This document shows, piece by piece, positions 31,991 through 43,427 of a stretch of 64,000 nt of DNA (position 1 is its first letter; every line of letters starts with the position of its first letter). The DNA lies in contig CAJNDS010002101.1 in NCBI GenBank assembly GCA_905221605.1, forward strand, positions 189,001 through 253,000, read 5' to 3'. The position numbers were made by a program, and so were the translations under genes. The notes beneath the pieces are model-generated. The model searched no databases, had not been told where the DNA came from, and saw only the letters and a program-made list of their open reading frames with translations. The DNA is from Symbiodinium natans (taxonomy: Eukaryota > Sar > Dinophyceae > Suessiales > Symbiodiniaceae).

Positions 31991-32154
31991 CTGTGGCATG
32001 GGTAGCGCCAGACAGCCAGACCCTTGACCCTTAAACCCTGCACGCCAACGCGCGCGACAGGGTTGAGGGTTTTAGGGTTCTATGGTAGCGACGCTCAAGC
32101 CTTAAGCGGCTTAAGCCCCAAACCCTCCCCCCCCCTTCCCCCCCCGCTCTCGCT

Positions 32155-32239
32155 GAGGGTCAGGGTTGGCGGGCCCGGTTGCAAAAACTGCTGTCTCAGG
32201 TCCTCAAGCTGTCGCATCACCAGCGCCTGCTGCGAGTCC
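32155..32239 (-). CDS. Candidate exon (minus)
   Basis: GGTTCAG before. Reads DSQQALVMRQLEDLRQQFLQ then PGPPTLT; helical, possibly coiled coil. Confidence 0.5.
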
Positions 32240-33079
32240 CTGAACCATAAACTATTGGGGTGGGTCTAATCCCCATAACCCTGAACCCTATAACCCTAAA
32301 CCCTATAACCCTATAACCCTACAACCCTAGAACCCTATAACCATACCCTTATCCTAAAACCATAACCTTACGCTCAGGGTAGTAACATGATCTCTTAGTA
32401 TAGGCCGTTACAAGGGACCCCTTATCCCTTTATATCCTATACGACCCAAGGGCCCACACTTCAGAAGCCCTTAAAGACGGTAAGGGACGATCAAACTACC
32501 CTTGAATCCCCTAAACCCTAAACCCTAAACCCGAAACCCTAAACCCTAAACCCTATACCCCAAAACCCTATACCCTATACCCTAAACTTAAACCCTGAAG
32601 CCCTAAACCCTAACCCCCCGTGGAGAACCTGACGGGGAGACAAGAACCTTCTGAAGCCAGCTGGCGACCCTAAGAACCACGCTTGCCACGTTGAAAAGCC
32701 CGGGGCCTATTTTGAAACCCTTAAGCCCCAAAACCGAAACCTAAAACCCTAAACCCTAAACAGGTTTTAGGGTTTTGGGTTCAGGGCTTCGAGGCAGAGG
32801 GTCCCAACGAAACCCTAAAATCGGGAATTCATCTACGCCGTTAGAGCGGGCTTGTTACGGGGAGGGGGGGGGGGGGCCTTGAATGGTCCACCCTAAGCCC
32901 GAATTCATCCCTAAACCCGAACACGTAGGTCCAAGAAGGCATGCCATGAATCCAAACCCCAAACCCTGAGCCCTCAACTTTTTGCTGCCCAAACCCTAAA
33001 CCCCAAACCCTGAACCCTGAACCCTGAACCCTAATCCCTAAACCCTAAACCCTGAACCCTCAACCCTAATCCCTAAACC

Positions 33080-33121
33080 CTGTGCGGCCTCCGCACTCAT
33101 GCCGGGGTACTTGACCTGCCA
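33080..33121 (-). CDS. Candidate exon (minus)
   Basis: CCCAACGCAG before, CAG|GGTTTAGGG after. 14 codons, WQVKYPGMSAEAAQ. Confidence 0.4.
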
Positions 33122-33152
33122 CTGCGTTGGGAGCTTTCAAAGTCATTTGGGA

Positions 33153-33262
33153 TCTAGACCCAGGAGTAACCTAGGAATAAAAGGGTACCCTTTTGGGTTT
33201 TAAGGGGATTATAAGGGAACCCCAACCCAAAAAGAAAGGAAATATGGGCCTACTCAGGGTCA
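33153..33262. mobile_element. M2 foldback element
   Basis: Begins TCTAGACCCAGGAGTAACCT, ends GGGCCTACTCAGGGTC; same family as 441-550. Confidence 0.65.
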
Positions 33263-33508
33263 TTCGGGATTCAGCATTTAAGGTTTCAGCGGGGGTTTAG
33301 GGTTCGGGGCTTAGGGTTAAGGGCTTGGGGTTTAGGGTTTGAGGTTCACCCCAAACCCTAAACCCTAAACCCTAAACCCTAAGGTTTAGGATTTTGGGAG
33401 GGGCGGGTTTCGGGGCTTCGGCGAGGATGACTGAGAGGCTCCAGGGCCGAAGGTTGCGAGGGTCACCTACAGCTCGCAAATCCGCCACGGGGGTTTCCGA
33501 ACATTGGT

Positions 33509-33668
33509 TTGGGTTTAGGGTTTAGGGTTTAGGGTTTAGGGTTTAGAGTTTAGGGTTTAGGGTTTAGGGTTTAGGGTTTAGGGTTTAGGGTTTAGGGTTT
33601 AGGGTTTAGGGTTTAGGGTTTAGGGTTTAGGGTTTAGGGTTCAGGGTTTAGGGTTTAGGGTTTAAGGT
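33509..33668 (+). repeat. Telomere-like array, TTTAGGG orientation
   Basis: About 22 nearly perfect units. Confidence 0.96.
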
Positions 33669-33669
33669 T

Positions 33670-34425
33670 TAATAAGGTTTAGGGTTTCGGGTTTAGGGTT
33701 TAGGTTTTTTTGGCTTTAGGGTGTACGTAGGTTCGGGGTTAGGGGAAAGTCCCAAATCCTTAAAGGGATTGTATGTATACATATATATATATATGTATAA
33801 TATATATATATAATGCATAGATAGGGCCCTAATTCCCTGATTCCGTGCCAACCAACAGCAAGGAAATCGCTTTTGAGAACGTCTTTCCGGCTTGGGAGGG
33901 TTTAGGGTTGAGGGCTTAGGGTTTAGGATGTCTCGGGGTTCTGGAAAGTCTTGGTCCCCCTTTGGTAACCTGGAACATGTGGTCGAGTCTCAACGAACAC
34001 CGCAGAACGACAAAAACAAGCAACAACCCTGCTATTATGAGCGGTTTAGGGTTTAGGGTTTAGGGCGACATGGTATGATGATACTCCCAAGCACTCGAAC
34101 CCTGACCTGCTTGGGAGGGAGCCAAGGCGCATGGTTTGGTTCAGGCTTTGGGGTTTGGGGTTTAGGCTTTAAGGTTTGGGGTTTGTATAGGGTCCTTATG
34201 GGAGGGGGGGTTCAATTGTGGTATCCTAAGGCTCGCTAAGCTTCCCTAACGCTCCCGAGGCACCTACTTTTCATGAACTCCCCTAACCCTACATAAACCC
34301 TACACCCTAAACCCTAATCCTTAAACCCTCCCGAAAGAACCCGATAAAGACCCCCTAAGAACCCTACAAGTTTCGTCCGGGTTAAGGGTTGATAAGGGTC
34401 TTAAGGCCTTCGAACCTTGGGTTCG
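33670..34425. other. Spacer without a supported gene
   Basis: AT block at 33776-33816 inside a foldback-like region (33735-33870); elsewhere diverged telomere-type text. Confidence 0.4.
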
Positions 34426-34427
34426 TG

Positions 34428-34655
34428 CAGGGTTTGGGGTTTGGGGTTTAGGGTTTGGGGTTTAGGGTTTGGGGTTGGGTTTAGGGTTTAGGGTTTAGGG
34501 TTTAGGGTTTAGGGTTTAGGGTTTAGGGTTTAGGGTTTAGGGTTTAGGGTTTAGGGTTTAGGGTTTAGGGTTTAGGGTTTCGGGTTTGGGGTTTTGTTTG
34601 GGGTTTGGGGTTTGGGGTTTAGGGTCCAGGGTTTGGGGTTTAGGGGTTTGGGGTG
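34428..34655 (+). repeat. Telomere-like array, TTTAGGG with TTTGGGG blocks
   Basis: About 17 perfect heptamers in the middle, flanked on both sides by TTTGGGG-rich blocks. Confidence 0.95.
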
Positions 34656-34721
34656 TATCATGCCAAGGGACCACAGACTTTCAAGAAGTGAAGCCCCAAG
34701 ACACCCAATGAGGTACCCCAA

Positions 34722-34900
34722 TCTACTATTTCTTGCCTAAGAGCCCTTCAAAAGTGCGTAAGAACCCTTGAAGAATGTGAGACAATAATCCGAATCGTCT
34801 CCCTGATAAGGAAGAATATCATAAGAATATCATAAGAATATGCTAATTTTGCGGCCCTGAACCCTAAACCCCTAAACCCGGTTCTTACGCAAATAGTAGC
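34722..34900. mobile_element. Foldback element M3 with telomere insertion
   Basis: CTACTATTTCTTGCCTAAGA at the left, GGTTCTTACGCAAATAGTAG at the right. CCCTGAACCCTAAACCCCTA sits beside the right arm at 34856-34880. Confidence 0.65.
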
Positions 34901-35112
34901 CTCTGAGCGGTCTGGGGCCCCAAGCTCACCGGAGAGTGAATAGTCATGGGTTTCCCTACTTGCTACCCCCCCCCTCCTGGGTTCCCCATTCCCCACCTAA
35001 ATAACCTTAAGAAGACCTCGGTCCCCCTAAGTAGCCCTAAACCCTAAGCCCTAACCCCTAAACCCTAGGGTAGTAGGGGAACCCATGAAAGTGTCTGCTG
35101 GGTGTCCCATAG

Positions 35113-35175
35113 CCCGGGGGGCCTCTGGTACCTCCAACAGCGTACCCTGGATGTCCTGGCCAGATTTGGAGGAGT
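35113..35175 (+). CDS. Candidate exon (plus)
   Basis: Reads RGASGTSNSVPWMSWPDLEE; a second frame, RTLDVLARFGGV, is also plausible after CCAACAG. Confidence 0.3.
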
Positions 35176-35177
35176 GG

Positions 35178-36420
35178 GGTTCAGGGTTCAGGGTTCAGGG
35201 TTTAGGGTTTAGGGTTTAGGGTTTAGGGTTTGGGGTTTGGGGTTTGGGGTTTGGGGTTTAGGGCTAGTTCTCTCGGCTTTCGCGAGGTGGGGTTTAGGGC
35301 TGGCGGGCTTAGGGCTTGGAGCTCAGGGGCCTAGTGGGTTTCGTTTTGGGATTATAGGGTTGGGGTTGAAGGCTTGCTTAGGATATCTTGGGATGTAGGA
35401 GTTAGGGATAAACCCTAAACCCTAAACCCTCAACCAAGGCTTAGGCTTTGGGTCGTGGGGTGCAGGCGTTCGGGTTTGGAGTTTCCTGTCGTGCTAATCC
35501 AGGGGTGATTGCTTCGTCAGGGGCAAGGCGGATTGCTCCCTAAACCCTAAACCCTAAACCCTAAACCCTAAACCCTAAACCCTAAACCCTAACCCCTACA
35601 TCGATTCTGAGACGTCGTGTTTGGGTTTCGAGAACCAGGTAGCCAGAACACTTAAATTCAACCTTAAGCCAACACCCAGTAAAGGGAGCTGACACCCACC
35701 TCCCTAAGGCCCTGTGGGCTCTCTTATCATAGGGATTTTGGCGCCCAGAGGGTTTAGGGTTTAGGGTTTGTGGTTTACAAGCCTCCGTATCCAACAGGCT
35801 CATGAGCAGTGGGTTGCTTGCAACCGAAGCCGAGGAGTCTAAACCCCAAACCCTAAATCCTACAAAACCCTAAACCCCAGCAAGTCCCCGCCATTTCAGG
35901 GTTTACGAAGATAAAATAGACCCCCGAATACCCTTTATAATCAGGACCTCAATAAGGTACCCCTAATATCGGGAACCCCCCATTTCAGGGTTTAGGGTTA
36001 AGGGTTCAAGGCTTCGGTTTGAGGGCCCTAAACCCTAAACCCTAAACCCTAAAAACTAGACCCTAAACCCTAAACCCTGAACCCTAAACCCTAAGCCCTA
36101 AGCCCTAAACCCTAAACCCAGACCCTACGCCCTAAACCCCATGAGGCCCGCCAGGGGCGCATCATCTCGATGGGCCCAAGCAGAGCCATCCCCAACCCCT
36201 GACAAGTCCCCTAGGAGCCCAAAAAACCCAAGAAATCCCCAAAACAAAAGCCCTAAACCCTCAAGCCTAAACTCTAAACCCTAAACCCTAATCCCTAGCC
36301 CTAAACCCTAAACCCGAAACACTAACCCCAAAAAAGAAGCTAAGAAATCGAACCCGAAATCCGATGAGCAAAGCGCCTTCTGGCCCGGAATCGGACGGCA
36401 GGCGCTGACCTCGAGTTAGA
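35178..36420. other. Telomere-like arrays with one coding-like island
   Basis: TTTAGGG 35178-35266; CCCTAAA 35540-35597 and 36005-36130. Minus strand 35600-35740 reads NPYDKRAHRALGRWVSAPFT and may be an exon. 36130-36420 has no supported gene. Confidence 0.4.
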
Positions 36421-36523
36421 GGGTTTAGGGTTTAGGGTTTAGGGTTTAGGGTTTGGGGTTTGGGGTTTGGGGTTTGGGGTTTGGGGTTTGGGGTTTGGGG
36501 TTTGGGGTTTGGGGTTTGGGGTT
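36420..36523 (+). repeat. Telomere-like array switching from TTTAGGG to TTTGGGG
   Basis: Four TTTAGGG units followed by about ten uninterrupted TTTGGGG units, an abrupt switch of repeat type inside one array. Confidence 0.95.
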
Positions 36524-36960
36524 CCTACTCCCGTAGTAAACCAGGTTAAGGGATTTGAGCGCGTAGAGTCGCAGAGTCAATTTGCGGTCATATAGTTCGG
36601 GTCGGGCGTCTGCTCCAACTTCTGGTGTTGTTTCTCCCTCAGCCCTAAGCCCTGAGCCCTAGACCCTACACCACACACACCACAAACCCCAAAACAAGGA
36701 CCCTGAACCCTGAACCCTACAACTTCTTGACCCAAGCCCTGAGGCTCTGAAACCCTAAACCCGGCCTTGAGGCCCCGAAACCCTAAACCCCAGGCCCTGG
36801 CCCTGAGACCCTAATTTTGGGATACCCAATACCCAGACACAGGGTGTTAGGTCTGGGGTTTAAGGGTTTAGGGTCTGAGGCTTAACGGAGCAGTAGAGGG
36901 TTTTAGGGTTTTTGGGTTTTAGGGTTTAGGTGTTTCGGGTTGAGGGTCGAGGATTCGGAG

Positions 36961-37011
36961 GGCTTCGACAACCTCACATGCAACAAAGAGAGGACCACGA
37001 TGCCGACACAG
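36961..37011 (+). CDS. Candidate exon (plus)
   Basis: GATTCGGAG before, ACACAG|GTCCCG after. 17 codons, GFDNLTCNKERTTMPTQ. May join the exon at 37354-37406. Confidence 0.4.
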
Positions 37012-37353
37012 GTCCCGAGTTGCACAAAGTGGGCGAGGGCTGATCTGGGTTAAGGGCCTTTCTGGTATTCCCAGGCGGATGCGGCCTGACATGGTTTAGG
37101 GTTTAGGGTTTTAGGGTTTAGGGTTTAGGGTTTAGGGTTTAGGGCGAGGGTTGCAAACCAAACTCCCAAGCCTCAGAGACTACAAGCCATCAGCCCCAAA
37201 GCCGGAAACCCTGAACCTTATAAACCCGAAACCCTGAACCCTGAACCCTGAACCCTAACCCCTAACCCCTAAACCCTAAACCCCTAAACCCTAAACCCTA
37301 AACCACGACGTAATGCTGGGCTCCTGACATCCACGCTCTTCGGCATCTCATAG

Positions 37354-37406
37354 GGGCCTCGGCTGGAGAAAAACAACGAGTTCTCGAGGGGGGGAAGGGG
37401 GGTGAA
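37354..37406 (+). CDS. Candidate exon (plus) with GTAAGG donor
   Basis: CATCTCATAG before, GTAAGGGTAGGG after, running straight into the telomere-like array at 37413. Reads GPRLEKNNEFSRGGRGV. Confidence 0.45.
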
Positions 37407-37412
37407 GTAAGG

Positions 37413-37616
37413 GTAGGGTTTAGGGTTTAGGGTTTAGGGTTTAGGGTTTAGGGTTTAGGGTTTAGGGTGTAGGGTGTAGGGTGTAGGGTGTAGGGTGTAG
37501 GGTGTAGGGTTTAGGGTTTAGGGTTTAGGGTTTAGGGTGCAGGGTTTAGGGTTTAGGGTTTAGGGTTTAGGGTTTAGGGTTTAGGGTTTAGGGTTTAGGG
37601 TTTAGGGTTTAGGGTT
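37413..37616 (+). repeat. Telomere-like array with a TGTAGGG block
   Basis: About 29 units. Six consecutive TGTAGGG units (about 37467-37508) sit inside otherwise perfect TTTAGGG. Confidence 0.96.
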
Positions 37617-38660
37617 GGAGGAAGTACTCACTTTCCCCTTTTATTAAAGACCCCCCTAACACTAAAATTACTTTCCGGAAAATCCTGCCGAAACCAGCGA
37701 ATTAGGGGGGGGGGGTTCAGGGCTCCTAAGACCCTGAAGCCAACGAGGGTTTAGGGTCTAATTAGGGTTAAGGGTTTAGGGTTTAGGGCTTCGGGTTCAT
37801 TAAGGGTTTAGGCTTCAGACTCAAGGCTTTTCGCAGCATGGTAAATCTGGAGTCTAGAACATGGCACTTCGATAAAAACCCCCCCCTAACAATAAAAACA
37901 CATTTCGAATTTCTATTGGGCGGGGGGGGGGGACCCCCCGTTTAATATTAGGGGGAAACGATTACATGGGAAACCACGGGGAAGATTCAACACAAACGTC
38001 AGGAAGCGGGGAAGTATGCGGAAAGCCCCTGAACCCTAAACCCTAAGCCCTAAAGCCTCCCGTCAGAGCAACGAAGGGGTCGAGGGCAGCTGGCTGTTTG
38101 GGGTGCTTAGACCCAGACCCCTGAGGCCCTAGAAATCCAAAACCTTGGGAGAAACTTTAGTTTTGGGGCTTCGGGGTTTAGTGTTTAAGGGTTCAGGGCT
38201 TACTTTGAGGCTTCGGGTTCTCAAGGGTGTTGAAGGGCTTTTTTGCCTGTTTGACTAGTAGCTAATAAGGATTTAGAGTCCCTGTATCTGACAGTCTCGC
38301 GTGTCCCGTGAACTGTGTGCAGCTGCTGGATGATGCGTTGTTACACGCATAGCAGGCTAGATGTGCTTGATCCAGGCTCAGGTCAAATCCTCAGGAGAGA
38401 ATGTAGCAGGTTTAGGGTTTAGGGGTTCAGGGTTTAGGTTTTAGGGTTGTAGGCTTGCGGTACGATGCATTGGGAAGTCTAGGTTAAACCCTGGGGTTCT
38501 CATCATAGTCCATTCCTTGATCTGAAGTCCCTGGGGCAACTCCTAAAAACTGTCAGCTCCTGCACCTCAAACTGTAAAACTCTAGCACCCGTAAACCTCA
38601 AACGTGATAAGTGTTTAGGGTTTAGGGCTAGGTTTAGGGTTGAGGGTTTAGGGTTTCGGG
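37617..38660. other. Unique spacer without a supported gene
   Basis: Two foldback-like segments near 37620-37700 and 37860-37950, each with CCCCCCTAACA(A)TAAAA, and diverged telomere text. Confidence 0.4.
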
Positions 38661-38675
38661 TTTAGGGTTTAGGGA

Positions 38676-38733
38676 GCCCATTCTGAATCAAGTCGCCGCC
38701 CACCGGCAGCTTGGCCACTTCACTTCGCGCAGT
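38676..38733 (-). CDS. Candidate exon (minus)
   Basis: CCCTAAACCCGCTGCCCAG before. Reads TARSEVAKLPVGGDLIQNG. Confidence 0.4.
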
Positions 38734-39041
38734 CTGGGCAGCGGGTTTAGGGTTTAGGGCTAGGGTTTAGGGTTTAGGGTTTAGGGTTTAGGGTTGAGGG
38801 TTGAGGGTTTAGGGTTTAGGGTTTAGGGTTTAGGGTTTAGGGTTCCCTCAACCCTACACTCTAGGGTTTGGGTTGGAGGCTTGGAGGGTTTAGGGCCTTC
38901 GCAGGGCTTCGGGCTTACTTGGAGGGTTCAGGGTTTGGGGCAGTTTCTCGGTCCAGGTTCTAGGGCTGTAGGGCCCTAAACCCTAAACCCTAAACCCTAA
39001 ACTTGGGGCGGGGCTCTACCATCATTTGCAGGCCTCTACTA

Positions 39042-39690
39042 TGACAGAAATGCTCGCCGGTAACGGGGCTTGTAACGGAAACTGTAACGGAAAGGAGCGG
39101 AGCTGTAACGGGCTTGTCGCGAAGCTGTAACGGAGCCGTATCGGAAGGCTGCAACGGAGCGCTACCGGCTGTAGCGATGCTGTAACAGAAGCTGTAACGG
39201 AGCCATAGCAGAAGCAGCAACTTGATAACGGACCTGTAACGGAACTGTAACGGAGCTGTGCAACTGAGCTGTAACGGGAGCTGTGGCGGAGCTGTAACGG
39301 AGATGTAACGGAGCTGTGTAACTGAGCTGTAACGGAAGCTGTAACGGAGCTGTAGCGGAGGTGCATCGGAGCTGTAATGGAGCTGTAACGGAGCTGTAAC
39401 GGAAACTGTAACGGAAGCTGTAACGGAAGCTGTAACGGAGCTGCAACGGAGCTGTAACGGAGCTGTAACGGAAGCTGTAAAGGAGCTGTAACGGAGGTGC
39501 AACGGAGCTGTAACGGAGGTGCGTTGGAGCTGTAACGGAGCTGCAACGGAAGTGTAACGGAAGCTGTAACGGAGGTGTAACGGAGGTGCAACGGAGCTGT
39601 AACGGAGCTCTGGTGGAAACTGTAACGGAGGTGCAACGAAGCTGTAACGGAACGGTAGCCGGTGCTGTAACGGAGCTGTAACGGAGGGCC
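39042..39690 (-). repeat. 11-bp minisatellite (GCTGTAACGGA), about 650 bp
   Basis: Some 55 degenerate copies of an 11-bp unit, plus 12-bp variants GCTGTAACGGAA. On the minus strand the unit has no stop in any phase. Since 11 is not a multiple of 3, three minus-strand frames stay open together (ORFs of 250, 230 and 181 residues) and each encodes an 11-residue period of the type APLQLRYSSVT. I treat these as by-products of the repeat, not as genes. Confidence 0.9.
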
Positions 39691-39914
39691 CGCGGTGGGT
39701 AGCGCAAATCCCATAGTAAATGATGGTAGAGCCCACCCCCAACCCTAAACCCTAAACCCTAAACCCTAAACCCTAAACCGCAGTTGTGATTCAGGGTTCA
39801 GGGTTCTTTGGGTCGAGGGTTGACAGGGCAACAAGGGGGTAGAAAAGGCGATGAAAGGGTAGAAGAGGGCTCATAAACTTCAGAGCCTGGCCTGTTGATG
39901 CGCTCTAGAGATAG

Positions 39915-40018
39915 GGTTTAGGGTTTAGGGTTTAGGGTTTAGGGTTTAGGGTTTGGGGTTTAGGGTTTAGGGTTTGGGGTTTAGGGTTTGGGGTTTGGTT
40001 AGGGTTTAGGGTTTAGGG
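39915..40018 (+). repeat. Telomere-like array, TTTAGGG orientation
   Basis: About 14 units with scattered TTTGGGG. Confidence 0.95.
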
Positions 40019-40021
40019 GAT

Positions 40022-40105
40022 ACCGCCGCACACCTCCGAGCCCTGCGAGGATGCGCCGAGTACGCCGTCTCATTCCATAATCAACGCCAGAATCTTCGGG
40101 TAGTT
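40022..40105 (-). CDS. Candidate exon (minus)
   Basis: Reads PEDSGVDYGMRRRTRRILAG; splice borders not clear. An Arg-rich fragment without a recognised family. Confidence 0.3.
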
Positions 40106-41125
40106 ACACGGGCCCTTTTTGTGGGCCCTTAGAGGGGGAACCCCCAGATTCCCAGATCTTCCTAAAAAAACACCATGTTTGCAAGGACTTCCGCTTTGGG
40201 AGTAGAAACCCCTTTAAATAAGGAACGTACCCTACTTTACATTGAGGATCATGACTACGAATTAGGGTATTGAGGGGTGTCGAAAGATCTGGGCCCTTCT
40301 ATACCCCTAATATACCCTATAAAACCCAAGGGCCCCGTACATCAGAACCCTGTAAAGAAGGCAAGGGACCAAATTAAGGGACCGTGCAACCACCCCTAGA
40401 TAGAATGACTCGACCCAAGCATAACCTAGCAACAAAACGGCACACTTTTCGTTTAAGGGGCTTATAAGCGCACCTGAACCCTAAACAAGAGAATAAGTGC
40501 CTACTCTGGATCCTTAGCTAAGGACCGAATCTTTGTACCCCACCCGGTACCGGATTGGAGTTTAGCTGGGTTTTAGGCCCCAAGACCCATTGAAGCAGCC
40601 CTGGAGAATCCCAACAAGGTATCCTCAGGCAACTATTGTTCCCAACCCCCTGTTGCAAACTAAACAAGAAGCATGAACACTAAACCCCAAACCCTACAAG
40701 TACAAGACGATCAGAGAAACACATCAGTCCATAACGGACTTTCGAGAGACCCCTGACACTTGCAAGGTTTAGGGTTTGGGGGTTTGGGGCTAGGGTTTAA
40801 GGGTTGGGGCTTGGGGTTTGGGGTGGGGGGTTTGTAGCGCTTCTGAGAACCCCTGCTGTTGAAAGCAGAGGAAGCCCCCCATGACCCCCATCTGCCTAAG
40901 AAAACCCCCAAAAAGAACAGATTAGAATCCCTATACTACCTACCAGGAAGAATATTCGTACTTCTTGGTTTTCGGTGGGTTCGTGAACAAATTCGCCTAT
41001 TCTACCCTTAAGAAAAAGAGAAGACTTGGACCTCAAAGTACTTGCATGTCGGGGCTTTGGGGCCCAAGTATGTCATAACTAGGTACACGGACCCTTAGGG
41101 ATTAAGCAAACAAACCCTAAACCCT
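40106..41125. other. Spacer with foldback elements
   Basis: 40265-40395 is M8-like, 40409-40513 is M2, the remainder is unique with degenerate telomere text at 40760-40830. No supported gene. Confidence 0.4.
40409..40513. mobile_element. M2 foldback element with a short telomere-like insertion
   Basis: Begins ACTCGACCCAAGCATAACCT, ends GTGCCTACTCTGGATCC. Interior includes GAACCCTAAACAAGAG. Confidence 0.55.
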
Positions 41126-41129
41126 AAAC

Positions 41130-41194
41130 CCTTCCGTGTCCAACCAGGCTGCATCCAGCTGCTTCTTCTCCTCGACGAGACGTGGCAAGATGTC
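41130..41194 (-). CDS. Candidate exon (minus)
   Basis: CCTTCCCCAG before, GTTTAGGG after. Reads DILPRLVEEKKQLDAAWLDT. Confidence 0.5.
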
Positions 41195-41438
41195 CTGGGG
41201 AAGGGCCCGAGCCCTCCGGAAGCCCTAACCCCCTGTGTGGGGGTTTAGTGTTTAGGGTTTACGGTTTGGGGTTTTAGGGTTTAAGGTTTAGGGTTAAACC
41301 CTGACCCGCAGGGGATCAAGGGGGTTCAGGGCTTAGTGGCGTCGGGCCAAATATAAAATGAGGGGAATCAAGGTTTAAAAATTCGGGCTCAAACACGAGA
41401 ACCTACGCAAGCCCTGTTAGCGAGGTTTCCCTAAACAC

Positions 41439-41626
41439 GAAAGTAGCCTTGTCCGTGAACCATCCGATCTCTCGAAGGCAGGAATACGCCCAAAAAATTG
41501 AATGCGCGGGGCAAGCAATCTGTTGTCGATCAGTGCACGATGCAAGCATACAGCAGTAACGTCCGATACGAGTAGAGACTTCGCGAGTTCATAGCCAAGT
41601 GCCCCTAACGCATGTCCGTTGGCCGG
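41439..41626 (-). CDS. Candidate exon (minus), 188 bp
   Basis: TTCCTGTAAAG before, GTGTTTAGGG after. Reads PANGHALGALGYELAKSLLV, then SDVTAVCLHRALIDNRLLAP and RIQFFGRIPAFERSDGSRTR. The longest uninterrupted exon-like frame outside the large genes. Family not recognised. Confidence 0.5.
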
Positions 41627-41838
41627 CTTTACAGGAACCTAGACCCTACTGTAAACCCTGAAACCTGAACAACGAGGGCTAACATGCGCCACTGGGCTTC
41701 CTAGCCCCACCCTAAACCCTACACAAACCTGAACCCTAACGAAAGTGAGGGACCCCAAATATCGACACCCAAATAGTAGGATTCCCTTATCACAAGGACC
41801 CCAATAAGGTACCCCTAATTTCGGGAAACCCCCTAAAC

Positions 41839-42077
41839 CCTAAACCCGCACATATCACGCCGATGAAACCTTTGGCCTGCGCAGGTTAACCCCGAAGCGC
41901 AGGGGCCCTGCAGCCCACCTGGTGCTCTTACCCAGACCCCTGGGAGGAGGATCCGAAAAGCAGGATCCCGTTGAGGTTCCTAAGAATGATCCCAATAGTA
42001 CTACAGGTGAGCACTCCAGACTTGAGCTCCACGCTGCAATCGGGCAAGGATTCATACTCAAACGCCATCGAAAATGA
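41839..42077 (+). CDS. Open coding-like segment (plus), 3' end with stop
   Basis: Open after TAA at 41841 to TGA at 42075-42077. Reads HADETFGLRRLTPKRRGPAA, HLVLLPRPLGGGSEKQDPVE, VPKNDPNSTTGEHSRLELHA. It contains G|GTGAGC at 42004, so it may be an exon that ends there. Opposite-strand frames are weaker. Confidence 0.35.
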
Positions 42078-42099
42078 GTGATCCATGGCGATCGCTGCT

Positions 42100-43040
42100 G
42101 TTCACCCTGGTGGCGCCTTGTAAACAAGCCTGCTCACCAAAAGTCCAATTGCGTCGGGGATGCGCGTGTCCCCCCTGGCAGTGAGCCGCATCATCTGATC
42201 TCGCCCAGTTGATAGCAAAGCCGAACGTTGGCGCTGGAACACCACCCTTGTGGTTGTAGAAGGAATGAAGGAGAACAACTCTGGGCATGACTTTGTGGCG
42301 CTTGGTAGTCTGTTGTCCTTCCCGATCAGCAGAAACACTCCAAACAGCGGGACCTATGGGGGAGGTTCTACTTTTTGGATCCTCCAGGCGTCTCTTAAGA
42401 ATGACCTTACTGGGGTCCCTATTTCAGGGAACCCTACTATTGTTGGGGTCTAGATTATCTACGGGGTCCCTTGTTTGTCAGCCTCCATATGGGTAGTTCT
42501 CCGAGTTAGGGTTGTTTTTTGGGGATCCCTGCCGCCTTAGAATGGGCACCCAAAAAAGAGCCCATATTTTAGTACCCCAGCTGTAGCCTCCATCTATGCA
42601 CCAGCTGTACCGCCAATGAGCCTCTTTGGCATCACTCTTGCAAGTTGGGTGGTGTGCTTTCCGGGACTCTTTGCACCGGAGCATCTGGGCCAACCACCGG
42701 TAAAGGTGGGCCGTGCAAGACCCCTCCAGCAACACATCACCATGTGGGGATACCGGCCCGAGGTGGTTGTGGATGAAGTTCTGGCGAAGGTGAAAGTACC
42801 ATGTACGAACCAGTCGGCCAACATACCCAAGTGGCAGGGTGGGCCCTGGGCTGAGCTCGATACACCATGTCTGAAGTCTCTCGGGTGTATGCGCCGGTGG
42901 GGCCGCAGGATGGAAAGCCGACCGTTCCCGGTACCAGCAACAGTGTCTGGCGACATCCAGGGTTCCGACTGTAATGAATACGGTCTACGCGAGGCGTCCA
43001 GAGGGGTGAACCCGCACGAAGGAAGCTACCCATATTATAG
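42100..43040. other. Repeat-poor, coding-like island without a resolved gene
   Basis: About 940 bp with no telomere array. Several overlapping frames of 70-165 residues are open on both strands, e.g. plus 42616-43047 (MWGYRPEVVVDEVLAKVKVP) and minus from about 42985 to 42478 (LVRTWYFHLRQNFIHNHLGP). I cannot choose between them; a decayed gene or exon cluster fits best. A foldback-like piece lies at 42515-42585. Confidence 0.3.
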
Positions 43041-43072
43041 GGTTTAGGGTTTACGGACCCTTAGCCTAAAAC

Positions 43073-43127
43073 CCCTGAGTGAGGTGCAGTCCTCGATCAG
43101 CTCAAGCTGCTGAAAGTTGACGGGAAT
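43073..43127 (-). CDS. Candidate exon (minus)
   Basis: CGCGCTTGTGCAG before. Reads IPVNFQQLELIEDCTSLR. Confidence 0.5.
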
Positions 43128-43342
43128 CTGCACAAGCGCGTGTGTCTGGTTCCAAAAACACCCAGACCTTCCTTATTGGTTTGAGGTTTAGGAGTTCTTG
43201 CTAGGGGTTCAGGGTTTAGGAGCTCTTGCTAAGGGTTTAGGGCTTAAGGTTGAGGGTTTAGGCCATAAAGTTTTGGGCTTGAAGGCTTGCAGTACTTGGG
43301 CTAGACCTGCAAGACAATGCACAGTACACTGTCAGTTAAGGT

Positions 43343-43414
43343 TCCCTACACCCTAAACCCTAAACCCTAAACCCTAAACCCTAAACCCTAAACCCTAAAC
43401 CCTAAACCCTAAAC
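43343..43414 (+). repeat. Telomere-like array, CCCTAAA orientation
   Basis: Ten perfect units directly left of the minus-strand exon candidate at 43428-43542, so in that gene's sense it starts the intron as TTTAGGG. Confidence 0.96.
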
Positions 43415-43427
43415 CCCAGACATTCAC

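Noticed and set aside
38990..39742. Three overlapping minus-strand ORFs (250, 230, 181 residues)
   Set aside because: All three are translations of one stop-free 11-bp repeat in its three phases; no independent coding evidence.
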